From Lachnospiraceae bacterium (GTDB taxonomy: Bacteria; Bacillota; Clostridia; Lachnospirales; Lachnospiraceae), in contig JAQVCT010000017.1 in assembly GCA_028689655.1 (NCBI GenBank), forward strand, positions 1 to 62,186: a stretch of DNA of 62,186 bases, in the 5' to 3' direction. The notes under the pieces were generated by a model. It ran no database searches. It was given only the letters and a program-made list of their open reading frames with translations, and was not told the origin of the DNA. Position numbers and translations under genes: made by a program. Shown in pieces: positions 55,101 to 62,186 of this stretch (positions within the stretch are counted from its first letter, which is position 1; the number at the start of each line of letters is the position of its first letter).

Positions 55101-55739
55101 CGCTTCAAAGTCAGTTTGTGCGGTTTCACGATTCTCGTGAGTGATTTCATCTGCATTCGGCAGAGCATCAATCATGGCGATGAGCTTCTCTACTGAGGTC
55201 TGCTCTTCCTCTGCTATCTCAGTTATCTTATAATAAGGGCACTTCGCATTGGTATGCACGCCTTCGCCCAAAACAACTGGATCACAAAGACATACCTTTT
55301 CCTGTGCCTCGCTCTCCGTGGCTTCCTCGGTAACCGGCTCGGTAGTTTCCTCGGTCGATTCCTCTGTAGTTTCTTCGGTTGCCTCCTGGATTGTTTCTCC
55401 GGTGGTTTCCTCTTTAATCTCTTCGGTTGCCTCCTGGATTGTTTCTCCGGTGGTTTCCTCCTTGTTCTCTTCGGTTGCCCCCTGGATTGTTTCCCCAGTG
55501 GCTTCCTCTTTACCTGCTCCAGCAGCTTCTTCCTTCGCTGCTCCAGCTGCCTCCTCTTCCGCTGATCCGGACGCTTCTTCCTTCGCTGCTTCGACTACCT
55601 CCTCTACGGTTTCTTCACTGTCTTGCTCTACTATTGCTTTGCTTTCCACAGCATAAACCGGCACCATGCCCGCTGTCTGGAAAATCATGCAGACGGATAA
55701 TATCCCTGCCAATAGCTTTCGCTTCAATTTCTGTTTCAT
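52110..55739 (-). CDS. BspA-like leucine-rich-repeat surface protein with truncated SLH region
   Basis: 1209 residues; signal peptide to about 30, then a Glu/Thr/Ala-rich repeat linker (about 45-150), a coiled region, LRR_5-type repeats of 23 residues (about 320-470, IGDYAFFNCSGLTSVELPT), several Ig-like/MBG modules (about 520-900), a Gly/Ser linker (about 930), and a pre-SLH domain. The first SLH repeat (TFSDIADHWAKESIEFAVVR) breaks off after DLFTGTGM and runs into an out-of-frame end. The other SLH repeats are missing, so wall attachment by SLH is probably lost and the protein may be secreted. GGAGG before the ATG. Confidence 0.85.
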   Translation of the reverse strand: MKQKLKRKLLAGILSVCMIFQTAGMVPVYAVESKAIVEQDSEETVEEVVEAAKEEASGSAEEEAAGAAKEEAAGAGKEEATGETIQGATEENKEETTGETIQEATEEIKEETTGETIQEATEETTEESTEETTEPVTEEATESEAQEKVCLCDPVVLGEGVHTNAKCPYYKITEIAEEEQTSVEKLIAMIDALPNADEITHENRETAQTDFEAVWKLYEALYEDETIENLDEQIGETRMAKLIALREVLLDMVTLAEGEVYAVYEEGTFYAATADAPTVATATEIPEEGKKTIQHLYSDDVSVPGKLMYMEEGGGSSLQTVIMPNAESIGARAFWVCEKLTSVELPVAITIGNDAFSGCLKLTSAGLPAATTIGDYAFFNCSGLTSVELPTATTIGDRAFAYCSGLTSVELPVATAIRDYAFVSCIDLTSVELPAAISIGNYAFDSCSALNSLKLGTTPPTSVGANAFANGSESSNPRKLTILGASEIADDAIRAYKAVDDGNTGDKFWYGWTLPTTLVSPSTGTLKITSGNTEAEYLEDNTITLTATLEKAPTKARTLSLTENEIVLMDGGTQLGTVQKAIKGPDGKWTATFTNINTNTWEGGKHRITAQFAGNTDLNSAKASTVVTITPLEQKELKIEGVPATATYGDPINLSVSGGTGDGKVTYASSNSWVIGINSTESGTTAIIRNAGTATITATKSGGKNYKDATATVTITVSPAAPTLTWEETAQSTTYTGSPILQSVLKKPVVRLLEGDTYNRTIQYAYKDIGGLTRGLFAGYIDGLPTDAGKYEIKAYIAAGGNYTAAESTNTMKLTVDKFTPTLKINTMTGKTYDGTAVANPTAKQMTIEGASYADVKFTYSNNSSMTGSQAVPPKDVGTWYVQAFIEENANTKAVKSAAVKFTISKASATEPDTDGGSGSGGSSNSGSGGSSNSGSGSNTIDADIPAAPMTTVADVKPVVDKNGNATIAITDNKIEDAIKKAQDEAKKNGTTANGIAIVINGATDKIINNITAELPKSVQDKLIASGVKNVTIQSGAVDISIDLEALKEIRGTAASDVNITAAKMDNSKLSAEARKAVGNHPVFDFKVTGANGKIISDFGKGSVCIAIPYILAEGEKAGNIVAVHITDAGKVKYIRSSSYNEKSGKLLLITNHFSIYGIAYKADTAATTFSDIADHWAKESIEFAVVRDLFTGTGMTLVSGCIMRMVQL

Positions 55740-56195
55740 TCTCTCAAATCCTCCATAAATTAATTTATATTTAGTTGGTAATCATGTATAACGTGAGGTT
55801 TGCTCATTGTTATAATTCCTCCTCTGCGTAAATAAAGTGAAATACACCTCCTCATTTCCTTAGCAGTATCAGGAACGACATTTTTTATTTTGTCAATACT
55901 ATTTTATAAGAAATAATATCCTTTTTCCAGTACGAAAAAAGACGACTTGCCCAGCATAATTTGTACTTGACAAATCATTCAGCTTATGCTTGTGTATTAT
56001 TTTTATATGTAGGGAGGCCAAATGGAACTATTAAAAATTGTAATCTATCTCCCAAAACAATTCGGTCATCATCTGTATATTACGAAAATGACATTTTTAT
56101 AAGAAGCTTAGTCTTTGTTAAATCACAATTTACCAGCTTACTTTCAGGATTATTTATTTATCTATTTATATAAGATAGCATACCCTCTAATAGTA
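55740..56195. other. Intergenic stretch without a clear gene
   Basis: AT-rich, 456 bp. A 70-codon frame on plus (55961-56173) has no ribosome site and odd composition. No terminator is evident for the 56196-60122 gene, and no promoter is clear for the BspA-like gene. Confidence 0.6.
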
Positions 56196-59100
56196 TCACC
56201 CTTTTATTAACAAATCACATCTCACAGTCCCTATCCTTGTTTTTTGTATGAACTGCCACGTATTATTTGATGAACCTAAAAGATTAGTTAATATATTATC
56301 TTCACACCCATAATTGTATACTGGTATAGATATTTTTGCTTTGTCCAATAAAGTCTTATCTCCGTACATTTGTTTACTAAGCTCTACTAATTTTTTTATT
56401 TTATCAATATCCTGATCTGAAAGAGTCGTTTCATAGCTATATTTTACTGGAATAGCATCTACATTACTTTTCTCTTGCAAATTACATATGGCACCAATTT
56501 GTTTGCCGCCATTATCATATAATATTGTTTTCCAGCCTACACAATCATATAATTCCCCTATTGATTCATTCCATGACGGAATACCAACTCTTAAATTGTT
56601 TAATTGCGAATTAAAGGAAACCATCAATGCATCTATCGCATTTAATACCCCTGCGATTTTATGACCTGTACCGTTATAGTAATTTGTCATTTCATTTATC
56701 ATGTTTACTATATTTCTTTCAGAACATTGATACAAACTATTAGTAATCGTATCATCATATTTAATACCATTTGAAATATGCAATAAATCTAATAAAGCAC
56801 CTAATTCCCCACCCATATTAGAAGGATCACCATGTATTGCTATTGTCAATATTTCTAATATTATTATTTTAATCGATTCAAAGCTTATTTGATGACATCG
56901 ATGTTTGGTTCCGCCCTCTGTCGCTAACACATTACTCACTTCGGTGACAAAATTCGGTCTTCCATCATATATAAATACTCCGTCTACATAACAGGCGCCT
57001 GTGATCATCTCACAGTTTTCTCTTAATTCCCCATATACGGTTTTCAGCGTATTGGGTCTATCTGAAAATATTAGAGTATTATAATAAAGATCAATATTGC
57101 AAAATGTATATGCATTGAATAGCATTTCCCTATAATAGTTTTTTTCAGATGTGTCGTTAACAATATCACCAATACTTTTCGAAAAAGTTATTGTGTTTGT
57201 ATACGTCAAGGCATCCTCTTTTAATATTGCAAAGGAAGGGTCAATCATTCGTGAATTCGCATAGCTGCAAATATCATCTTTTACCAACGAATCCACAATC
57301 GCTGATGAAAAGTGAAATACCTCTGTTAACATCCTTCTTTCTTCTTTGCCAACCGGTATTACATCATTAAAATATATAGGAGTTTTGGAAACAGTCTCAA
57401 CATTTTCTTCTCCATCCTTATAAGCGATAGGTATTACCTTCAATGTTGATGATACTTTTGTAACATTTATTCCTACTCCATTGCATGCAAACAATGTTTC
57501 CACCAGGCAGGCAAGATCAAGACTTGTCATTTTAAGCCCTGTTCCAGAATTACAAAAATAGTCATTTTCCATATTTTTTTTATAGAACATTGGACGTAAA
57601 ACTACGCTGTCTACTGTTGAATAGTTACCTATACAATTTTCATTTTCACTTGTGGTTTCATATTCAAATTTTCCACAATTATAGATGCCAGGTACTATTT
57701 TCTGGCCAAGAATTTCTGCACTACATGATGTAATCTCGCCTGTTGCTTCTGTAACATCCTTCCATAGCAACAGCATTTCCTGTGACAGAACAAGATCCAC
57801 ATCATCCGAGGTATAATCCCATGGCAGAACTGGCTTATCATTAACCACATACACATCATGGCTGCTGGTTCCAATCACAGTTTTTGTATCTTCAATAATC
57901 CACTGCCATGTAAAATGCACAAATCCCAGTCTTTCATCTTTCAGATTATTATTGTTCAATTCATACTCTATCTCGACTTCTTCCCCAGACAGTATCGTCA
58001 CTTCCTTGCTCTTTACATCCCCCAATGCAACCCTTTTACTGGATTTATGATCGATAACAGATATTTTGGCACCTATCTTACCTGTAAATGTAGTACTGGA
58101 ATTTACGCTATTATAGGCAAACACAACTTTTATTTTTAGAGTATCGGCAAGACTTCGTATGTAGCATATCGGATAAGTTTCAATTTTATTATCTACTTTC
58201 TCCCATTCCCTGCCCTGGCGAATAGATTTCTCATACAGGTCTGGCTTTGAAAATGGTCTAACTGATACCGGAATAGATTTAGTGCCATAATCATACTTAC
58301 CACCTTGGTCTGGATAGTGAAAACTGATTGAACTGATACTGATTTCCTCTTCTGCGTCACATGGAGGGTCCTCCTCAGCAAATACACTCACCAGACTTAA
58401 TGCTGCCGCTCCAATAGCCGTCAGACATCCAAGGGATATTATGACAGCCGGGATTTGTCCACCTGCTGAAGCTGCTGCTGTTCCTCCGCCTGTAGCTGCT
58501 GCAATCTGGGTTCCCAGACCTGCTCCTCCATAAAAGATTTCTTCCACAGCCGGCATTTCTCCCCTGAACCTGATTTCATTAAATACGTTGACTATGTCTT
58601 CTTCCGGAACATCCCTAAAATTTACTACCGCATTCTTAACAGAAGGCAGCGACGCTAATTCATTATGGGAAAACTTTAATGCTCCATTTGTCAGCATTGA
58701 TTCACCTGTAAATCCAGTCGTGGGTTTTATACCCGTTTGGGCAAAAATATAGGATGTTACAAGAACTGCTGCAAATGTTGCCTCCCACTTCTCATAAGCA
58801 CTCAATTCAGATGGTTCTGTTTCCTCTACATAAGAAACAGGATTGACCTCCTCAAAGTCCTGTGTTCCTTCCTGCAGATTGATTTCCGCATTTATGAGAT
58901 CGATTGATGCCATAGACACATCATCTACCACACTTCCGCTATAGAAAGGGAACATCATCTCTATTCCATGATTAAAAATATAAGGAGGCGTGCTGACAAA
59001 GCTTCCAAGTGTTTCTTTTGTGAGAGGATAGTTAAATACACAAAAGCTATCCATATAGCCGTCAAAAGTTGTTTCCTGACTGACTCTTCCACCTGCCATT

Positions 59101-60122
59101 TTATTTCCTAACGTCAGCCTGTATGCAGAAGCTACGCTTCTTTCCGTTCTGCCTGTGTCTATTATGGTATCACCTATGAGCTCGCCATCTGCATATAGCA
59201 TAATTGTAACACCTGTTTCGGTGGCTGCCACAGTTACAGCTATATCAACCCACTGATCCATAGGTAATACAGATGTTGACACAATCCTCTCTCCAAAATA
59301 ATCAAAAAATAATGTTGAACCTGTGGTCTCATTTTTTATTCCCAGTGTGATTCCACTTTCTTCTCCATAATTGAATAAAATGGTTTCTTTTCGTATTGAG
59401 AGATTCAGATATATTTTGCCAAATAGTGTATAGCCATCCTGAAATAGCTGGACATACTTTCCACTTTCTGATTCTAATGCCTGAACATATCCATTTTTAT
59501 TTACTTGTAATGTTCTAGCCAGATTGACCTCATGTGTATAATTTACCATTCTGATTTTTTTATGAAATCTGCCATAATCAATAGGATTTTGTCTTGAAAA
59601 ATCAAAATATAATACAGCTTCTGATTTTCTGGATTCACTGCATGTGTCGTACAAAACCTCTCCTATTTCCTCCAAGTTAAGAGCAGAATCAAAACAGCAG
59701 AATTTACGCATATATCCCCAGAATTCCTGTCCAATAATAATTTCATTTTCATTTGTACAAAATTCCGTTGGTTTTTCTTCCTTATACGCAAGCAACCCCT
59801 GATAATACACTTTTCTAACCGATCCATCGTATGTAATCGTTAAGGAATTCCACTTTCCAACTAACGGATCGATTCCTGAAATCACAATATCTTCCATTCC
59901 GTTTGCCTTATAATACAATATGGAATTTTGATAGCTTATTTCGAAAGCTCCTTCCTGCTTCAGCAGACATATACTCATTTCGCTCTGTAATGGAAGAAAC
60001 ATCAGTAATAAAGTAAACGGATTGCCTCCACATAGAGAAAAATCCGTAAAAGGATCAATCATTGCATAGGAATTATCTTCAAATTTTAGTGCATAATAGC
60101 TTCTCTTATTTACATTTTCCAT
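56196..60122 (-). CDS. Large LamG-domain protein with a central hydrophobic segment, unknown function
   Basis: 1308 residues, no signal peptide at its start (MENVNKRSYYALKFEDNSYA). Two concanavalin/LamG-like beta-sandwich domains (about 5-165 and 200-375) are followed by a middle with a Gly/Ala-rich hydrophobic stretch (about 550-615, ending AALSLVSVFAEE), an Ig-like beta region (about 620-760), and a long mixed C-terminal region of about 500 residues with no recognised fold. A KHRCHQIS motif (about 1075) is noted without assignment. TAGGAGGAAAGAT precedes the ATG. The start is 10 bp after the Hint gene, so the two form an operon. AT-rich and with few matching neighbours; probably acquired. 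Function unknown. Confidence 0.8.
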   Translation of the reverse strand: MENVNKRSYYALKFEDNSYAMIDPFTDFSLCGGNPFTLLLMFLPLQSEMSICLLKQEGAFEISYQNSILYYKANGMEDIVISGIDPLVGKWNSLTITYDGSVRKVYYQGLLAYKEEKPTEFCTNENEIIIGQEFWGYMRKFCCFDSALNLEEIGEVLYDTCSESRKSEAVLYFDFSRQNPIDYGRFHKKIRMVNYTHEVNLARTLQVNKNGYVQALESESGKYVQLFQDGYTLFGKIYLNLSIRKETILFNYGEESGITLGIKNETTGSTLFFDYFGERIVSTSVLPMDQWVDIAVTVAATETGVTIMLYADGELIGDTIIDTGRTERSVASAYRLTLGNKMAGGRVSQETTFDGYMDSFCVFNYPLTKETLGSFVSTPPYIFNHGIEMMFPFYSGSVVDDVSMASIDLINAEINLQEGTQDFEEVNPVSYVEETEPSELSAYEKWEATFAAVLVTSYIFAQTGIKPTTGFTGESMLTNGALKFSHNELASLPSVKNAVVNFRDVPEEDIVNVFNEIRFRGEMPAVEEIFYGGAGLGTQIAAATGGGTAAASAGGQIPAVIISLGCLTAIGAAALSLVSVFAEEDPPCDAEEEISISSISFHYPDQGGKYDYGTKSIPVSVRPFSKPDLYEKSIRQGREWEKVDNKIETYPICYIRSLADTLKIKVVFAYNSVNSSTTFTGKIGAKISVIDHKSSKRVALGDVKSKEVTILSGEEVEIEYELNNNNLKDERLGFVHFTWQWIIEDTKTVIGTSSHDVYVVNDKPVLPWDYTSDDVDLVLSQEMLLLWKDVTEATGEITSCSAEILGQKIVPGIYNCGKFEYETTSENENCIGNYSTVDSVVLRPMFYKKNMENDYFCNSGTGLKMTSLDLACLVETLFACNGVGINVTKVSSTLKVIPIAYKDGEENVETVSKTPIYFNDVIPVGKEERRMLTEVFHFSSAIVDSLVKDDICSYANSRMIDPSFAILKEDALTYTNTITFSKSIGDIVNDTSEKNYYREMLFNAYTFCNIDLYYNTLIFSDRPNTLKTVYGELRENCEMITGACYVDGVFIYDGRPNFVTEVSNVLATEGGTKHRCHQISFESIKIIILEILTIAIHGDPSNMGGELGALLDLLHISNGIKYDDTITNSLYQCSERNIVNMINEMTNYYNGTGHKIAGVLNAIDALMVSFNSQLNNLRVGIPSWNESIGELYDCVGWKTILYDNGGKQIGAICNLQEKSNVDAIPVKYSYETTLSDQDIDKIKKLVELSKQMYGDKTLLDKAKISIPVYNYGCEDNILTNLLGSSNNTWQFIQKTRIGTVRCDLLIKG

Positions 60123-60132
60123 ATCTTTCCTC

Positions 60133-61722
60133 CTACATATTTATCAATTTTTTCATTTCAAGCTGCAGCGATGTCAATTCATTCTCCCCATGTGTAATAT
60201 TCAAATGATTTTGCATCGCATTATCTCCCACCAATATTCCTTCTGCAAAGAAAGCTCCGCCTTCCTCGTCTGTTTCAATATCCAGGTTATACACCTTTTT
60301 TTCTACGACAGGATACATGCCACAGATTTGGATATATTCCCCATTCTCATCTATCAGCTTATAACTGCCATTCAATTCTCTTGCTTTTACATATCCCCTG
60401 TCTGTGGCAATTGGGTGACCTTCCGTACATCTAAGTCTTTTCCCATTCTCCATTTCGATACATACCAGTTCTTTTTCTTCTGTCCCTGTCCATGTATTGA
60501 TAACTTTATCTGCCTTACCATCTTTGCCAAGAACCATATCTCCAATTATTACATCACTGATATTCTTTGTAACTCCATCTGCCATTGTAATCTGTGTTCC
60601 TGCAGCCAGACAGCCCCACAGCAGTTCGATTGGATATGTTCTGCAATCTTCCCCTTTCACCGGGGCAGTCTCATGAAGCATAATCTGTACCTCTCCATAA
60701 AAATTTGTATTCTTAATTCCCCTTACTATAAATGGTATACAGCCTGTGATATGCATCCTGCTAAGGTAATCCAATTTACCAAACTCAATAGGAATTCCCC
60801 ATGCAATAGGATTCAGCTTAAAGATAACTTTGTCTCCATCTTTGCTAAAGCAATTATTATAGACGAATTGATCTGTCTTTTTGTATTGCGCTGACCCTAT
60901 GTTTGCAAAATCTGCACGCAGAAAGAAATTTTTATCACTGACGCCCATAAAATTTACATCTTTCAATGTTGTTTCAAAAGAAACATCTAATACCAGTTCA
61001 TCCTTTCCATCTATACTACCGGCAGTATAATTATAATCCACAATCTCTCCATGCATTGGATTTCTATTATATGTAACAACAACGTCATTTCTATTGTGTT
61101 TACTCATTGGGTCTTTCAGTTTCGTATCACTTACATAACCATATATACTTGAAGTATAAAGATTCTCTATTTTTTGTTCCTGTGTTTTCATTGTAGTACC
61201 ATCTGCCCACATATATGTAACATATCCTTCTAATGGAAATTCCTTATCCAGAGATTCCTTTGGTATTTCCCCAACAACCCTCATCTGATTTACATTGTCG
61301 ACACCATCACAGATATCTAACAAAAGAACACCATTTTGATAAACTTTTACAAAGGCATAAATATATCTTATTGGTATCCCTGGTACACTTTGTGTGAAAT
61401 TACCGAATGCTTCTACCAAAACATTTTCTGACTCTTTCTGACTGTAATATGCTGATACAATGCAATCTGTTGGTATATTTCTTTCCGACTCTGGGTATTG
61501 CATCAATGTCTTGTATGATGCGATATCCTGTTCCCCGTACAGGTTAACCATATCGTGCAGCAGACAATAAAATTCGGGTAATTCATCTCTTAATCTTGCT
61601 TCACCACCACATAACTGATAAATAAATTGTAAATGCTCTGGATTTGAGTAATCAATGTTCTTGATTGATTCCTCTCCCATAATCTCACGATACATTTCTA
61701 AACCAACTAATGAATTTTCCAT
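60133..61722 (-). CDS. Protein with a C-terminal Hint (hedgehog/intein) domain
   Basis: 529 residues, started at ATG 61722 after AGGAGGAAGAG. N-terminal 380 residues (MENSLVGLEMYREIMG...) include beta-rich parts but no known fold. A Hint domain follows (about 385-505): it opens with Gly-Cys-Leu-Ala-Ala-Gly-Thr, contains VTKNISDVIIGDMVLGKDG, the RCTEGHPIATDRGYVKAREL block (motif-B-like THxH variant) and EKKVYNLDIE, and closes with FFAEGILVGDN. Such domains self-cleave or splice. Only about 25 residues lie after it, unlike polymorphic toxins with a C-terminal toxin. No signal peptide seen. Paired with the LamG gene. Confidence 0.82.
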   Translation of the reverse strand: MENSLVGLEMYREIMGEESIKNIDYSNPEHLQFIYQLCGGEARLRDELPEFYCLLHDMVNLYGEQDIASYKTLMQYPESERNIPTDCIVSAYYSQKESENVLVEAFGNFTQSVPGIPIRYIYAFVKVYQNGVLLLDICDGVDNVNQMRVVGEIPKESLDKEFPLEGYVTYMWADGTTMKTQEQKIENLYTSSIYGYVSDTKLKDPMSKHNRNDVVVTYNRNPMHGEIVDYNYTAGSIDGKDELVLDVSFETTLKDVNFMGVSDKNFFLRADFANIGSAQYKKTDQFVYNNCFSKDGDKVIFKLNPIAWGIPIEFGKLDYLSRMHITGCIPFIVRGIKNTNFYGEVQIMLHETAPVKGEDCRTYPIELLWGCLAAGTQITMADGVTKNISDVIIGDMVLGKDGKADKVINTWTGTEEKELVCIEMENGKRLRCTEGHPIATDRGYVKARELNGSYKLIDENGEYIQICGMYPVVEKKVYNLDIETDEEGGAFFAEGILVGDNAMQNHLNITHGENELTSLQLEMKKLINM

Positions 61723-61758
61723 CTCTCTTCCTCCTGTTTTCATGCCAGCAAAGATAAA

Positions 61759-61832
61759 AGGCAGGACAACAATGTATTTCTTTTTCTACTCAAATAGTTC
61801 AGAATAAATCAATACTTTCCAGTTGCCTGCCT
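61759..61832. repeat. 12-bp imperfect inverted repeat between the Hint gene and the SLH gene
   Basis: AGGCAGGACAAC (61759-61770) and GTTGCCTGCCT (61822-61832) are complementary save one bulge. On minus the second arm is followed by TTTTATC, so it could be a long-loop terminator for the SLH gene. Confidence 0.45.
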
Positions 61833-61929
61833 CCTGTCTCAATGTTCTACCATTGACGGGTTACATTACTAATCTTCAGTTCTTTTCTTTACTTTATATA
61901 TGCTATACCTCCTATTAAAACGATTGCAA

Positions 61930-61986
61930 TTATAGGCTCCTCACGCCATCGGAGTTGAAGTAATAGCGTAAGCCATCTACGGTCTG
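61930..61986 (-). pseudogene. Coding tail after the in-frame TAG of the SLH protein
   Basis: Directly after the TAG stop (61987-61989) the same frame continues QTVDGLRYYFNSDGVRSL and then TAA. This is the usual end of a cell-wall-binding-type repeat (Gly-Trp-Gln-x-x-Asp-Gly-x-x-Tyr-Tyr-Phe), and the TAG stands exactly where Trp (TGG) is expected, so one base change explains it. Confidence 0.75.
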
Positions 61987-62186
61987 CTATCCGGTCAAGG
62001 TCCTGCCGTCTTTGTAATACAGCCAGTGACCGGAATCGTTCTTCGTCCACCCCTGTGTAGTTGCGGTGTCGATGCATAGTTCTACAAAGCGGTGCAGCAC
62101 TGCGGACACCTCTGCTCTGGTTGCAGTACCTTTCGGGTCAAAACGGTTGTTGTCTTTTCCCATGAGGATGCCTGCCATCTGCATGG
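61987..62186 (-). CDS. C-terminal end of an SLH surface protein (5' part outside window)
   Basis: The visible 65 residues are the last SLH repeat (MQMAGILMGKDNNRFDPKGT, ATRAEVSAVLHRFVE) and a tail GWTKNDSGHWLYYKDGRTLTG ending at TAG. The frame stays open to the right edge. The tail resembles the one lost from the BspA-like gene at 52.1 kb, so the two are paralogues. SLH repeats bind wall polymers and hold the protein on the surface. Confidence 0.8.
   Translation of the reverse strand, partial: MQMAGILMGKDNNRFDPKGTATRAEVSAVLHRFVELCIDTATTQGWTKNDSGHWLYYKDGRTLTG

Noticed and set aside
55961..56173. 70-codon plus frame
   Set aside because: No ribosome site, no recognisable motif and AT-driven composition.

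Overview
The window looks like chromosomal DNA of a gut- or rumen-type Lachnospiraceae (Clostridia, Firmicutes). The reasons are moderately AT-rich DNA, AGGAGG-type ribosome binding sites, a SpoVAE-like spore gene, two GerMN domains, DUF5721 and DUF1294 family genes, a WalR/WalK-like two-component pair, flagellin, and large surface proteins with LamG, leucine-rich and SLH modules. No rRNA, tRNA or CRISPR array was found. Most genes lie on the minus strand, so neighbouring entries are usually transcribed from right to left.

Layout. 1-3.9 kb: 5' part of a secreted GH43 glycosidase. 4.1-8.3 kb: yqeY, a zinc-ribbon membrane protein, tdk, an unlinked short flagellin, a small helical protein and holA. 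8.3-11.8 kb: an accessory patch with a complete tyrosine recombinase, a 66-bp inverted repeat enclosing holA, a RelE/ParE-type toxin-antitoxin pair and a lone Xre antitoxin-like gene. 11.8-18.4 kb: a late-competence cluster, comEA-response regulator-histidine kinase-GerMN lipoprotein-comEC. 18.5-20.8 kb: a YdcZ-type membrane protein and a transporter-less solute-binding protein. 20.9-29.7 kb: arginine biosynthesis (argC, an acyltransferase, a GNAT gene, argJ, argB, argD on minus; argG divergent on plus behind two ARG-box-like sites). 29.7-32.5 kb: DUF1294, a LytTR regulator, DegV and DUF5721. 32.5-40.9 kb: a glycoside-use operon (LacI regulator, three-part sugar ABC transporter, GH3 glucosidase, aldo/keto reductase) with two matching operators. 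41.0-46.3 kb: spoVAE, cold-shock protein, EamA transporter, shikimate kinase, RidA, VOC and aldo/keto reductase genes. 46.3-51.6 kb: sulfur amino acid and vitamin B6 genes (pdxS, pdxT, a cystathionine synthase/lyase, metY). 51.9-62.2 kb: surface and secreted-type proteins, namely a BspA-like LRR protein whose SLH tail has been lost, a LamG plus Hint-domain gene pair, and the end of an SLH protein cut short by an in-frame TAG.

Most notable. (a) A recombinase gene beside a 66-bp inverted repeat around holA, next to the unlinked flagellin, with the geometry of an invertible switch. (b) A putative attenuator ahead of metY: promoter, a 45-codon leader ORF with a Met-Cys-Cys-Cys-Met-Asn-Cys stretch, folded RNA, then an intrinsic terminator. 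(c) The LamG/Hint pair, with no recognisable signal peptides. (d) Simple tandem repeats, purine-rich on the sense strand, in the leaders of at least six biosynthetic or housekeeping genes. (e) An 84-bp tandem repeat and a separate tandem-hairpin element with no assigned function. All calls come from reading the sequence only; no database searches were run.
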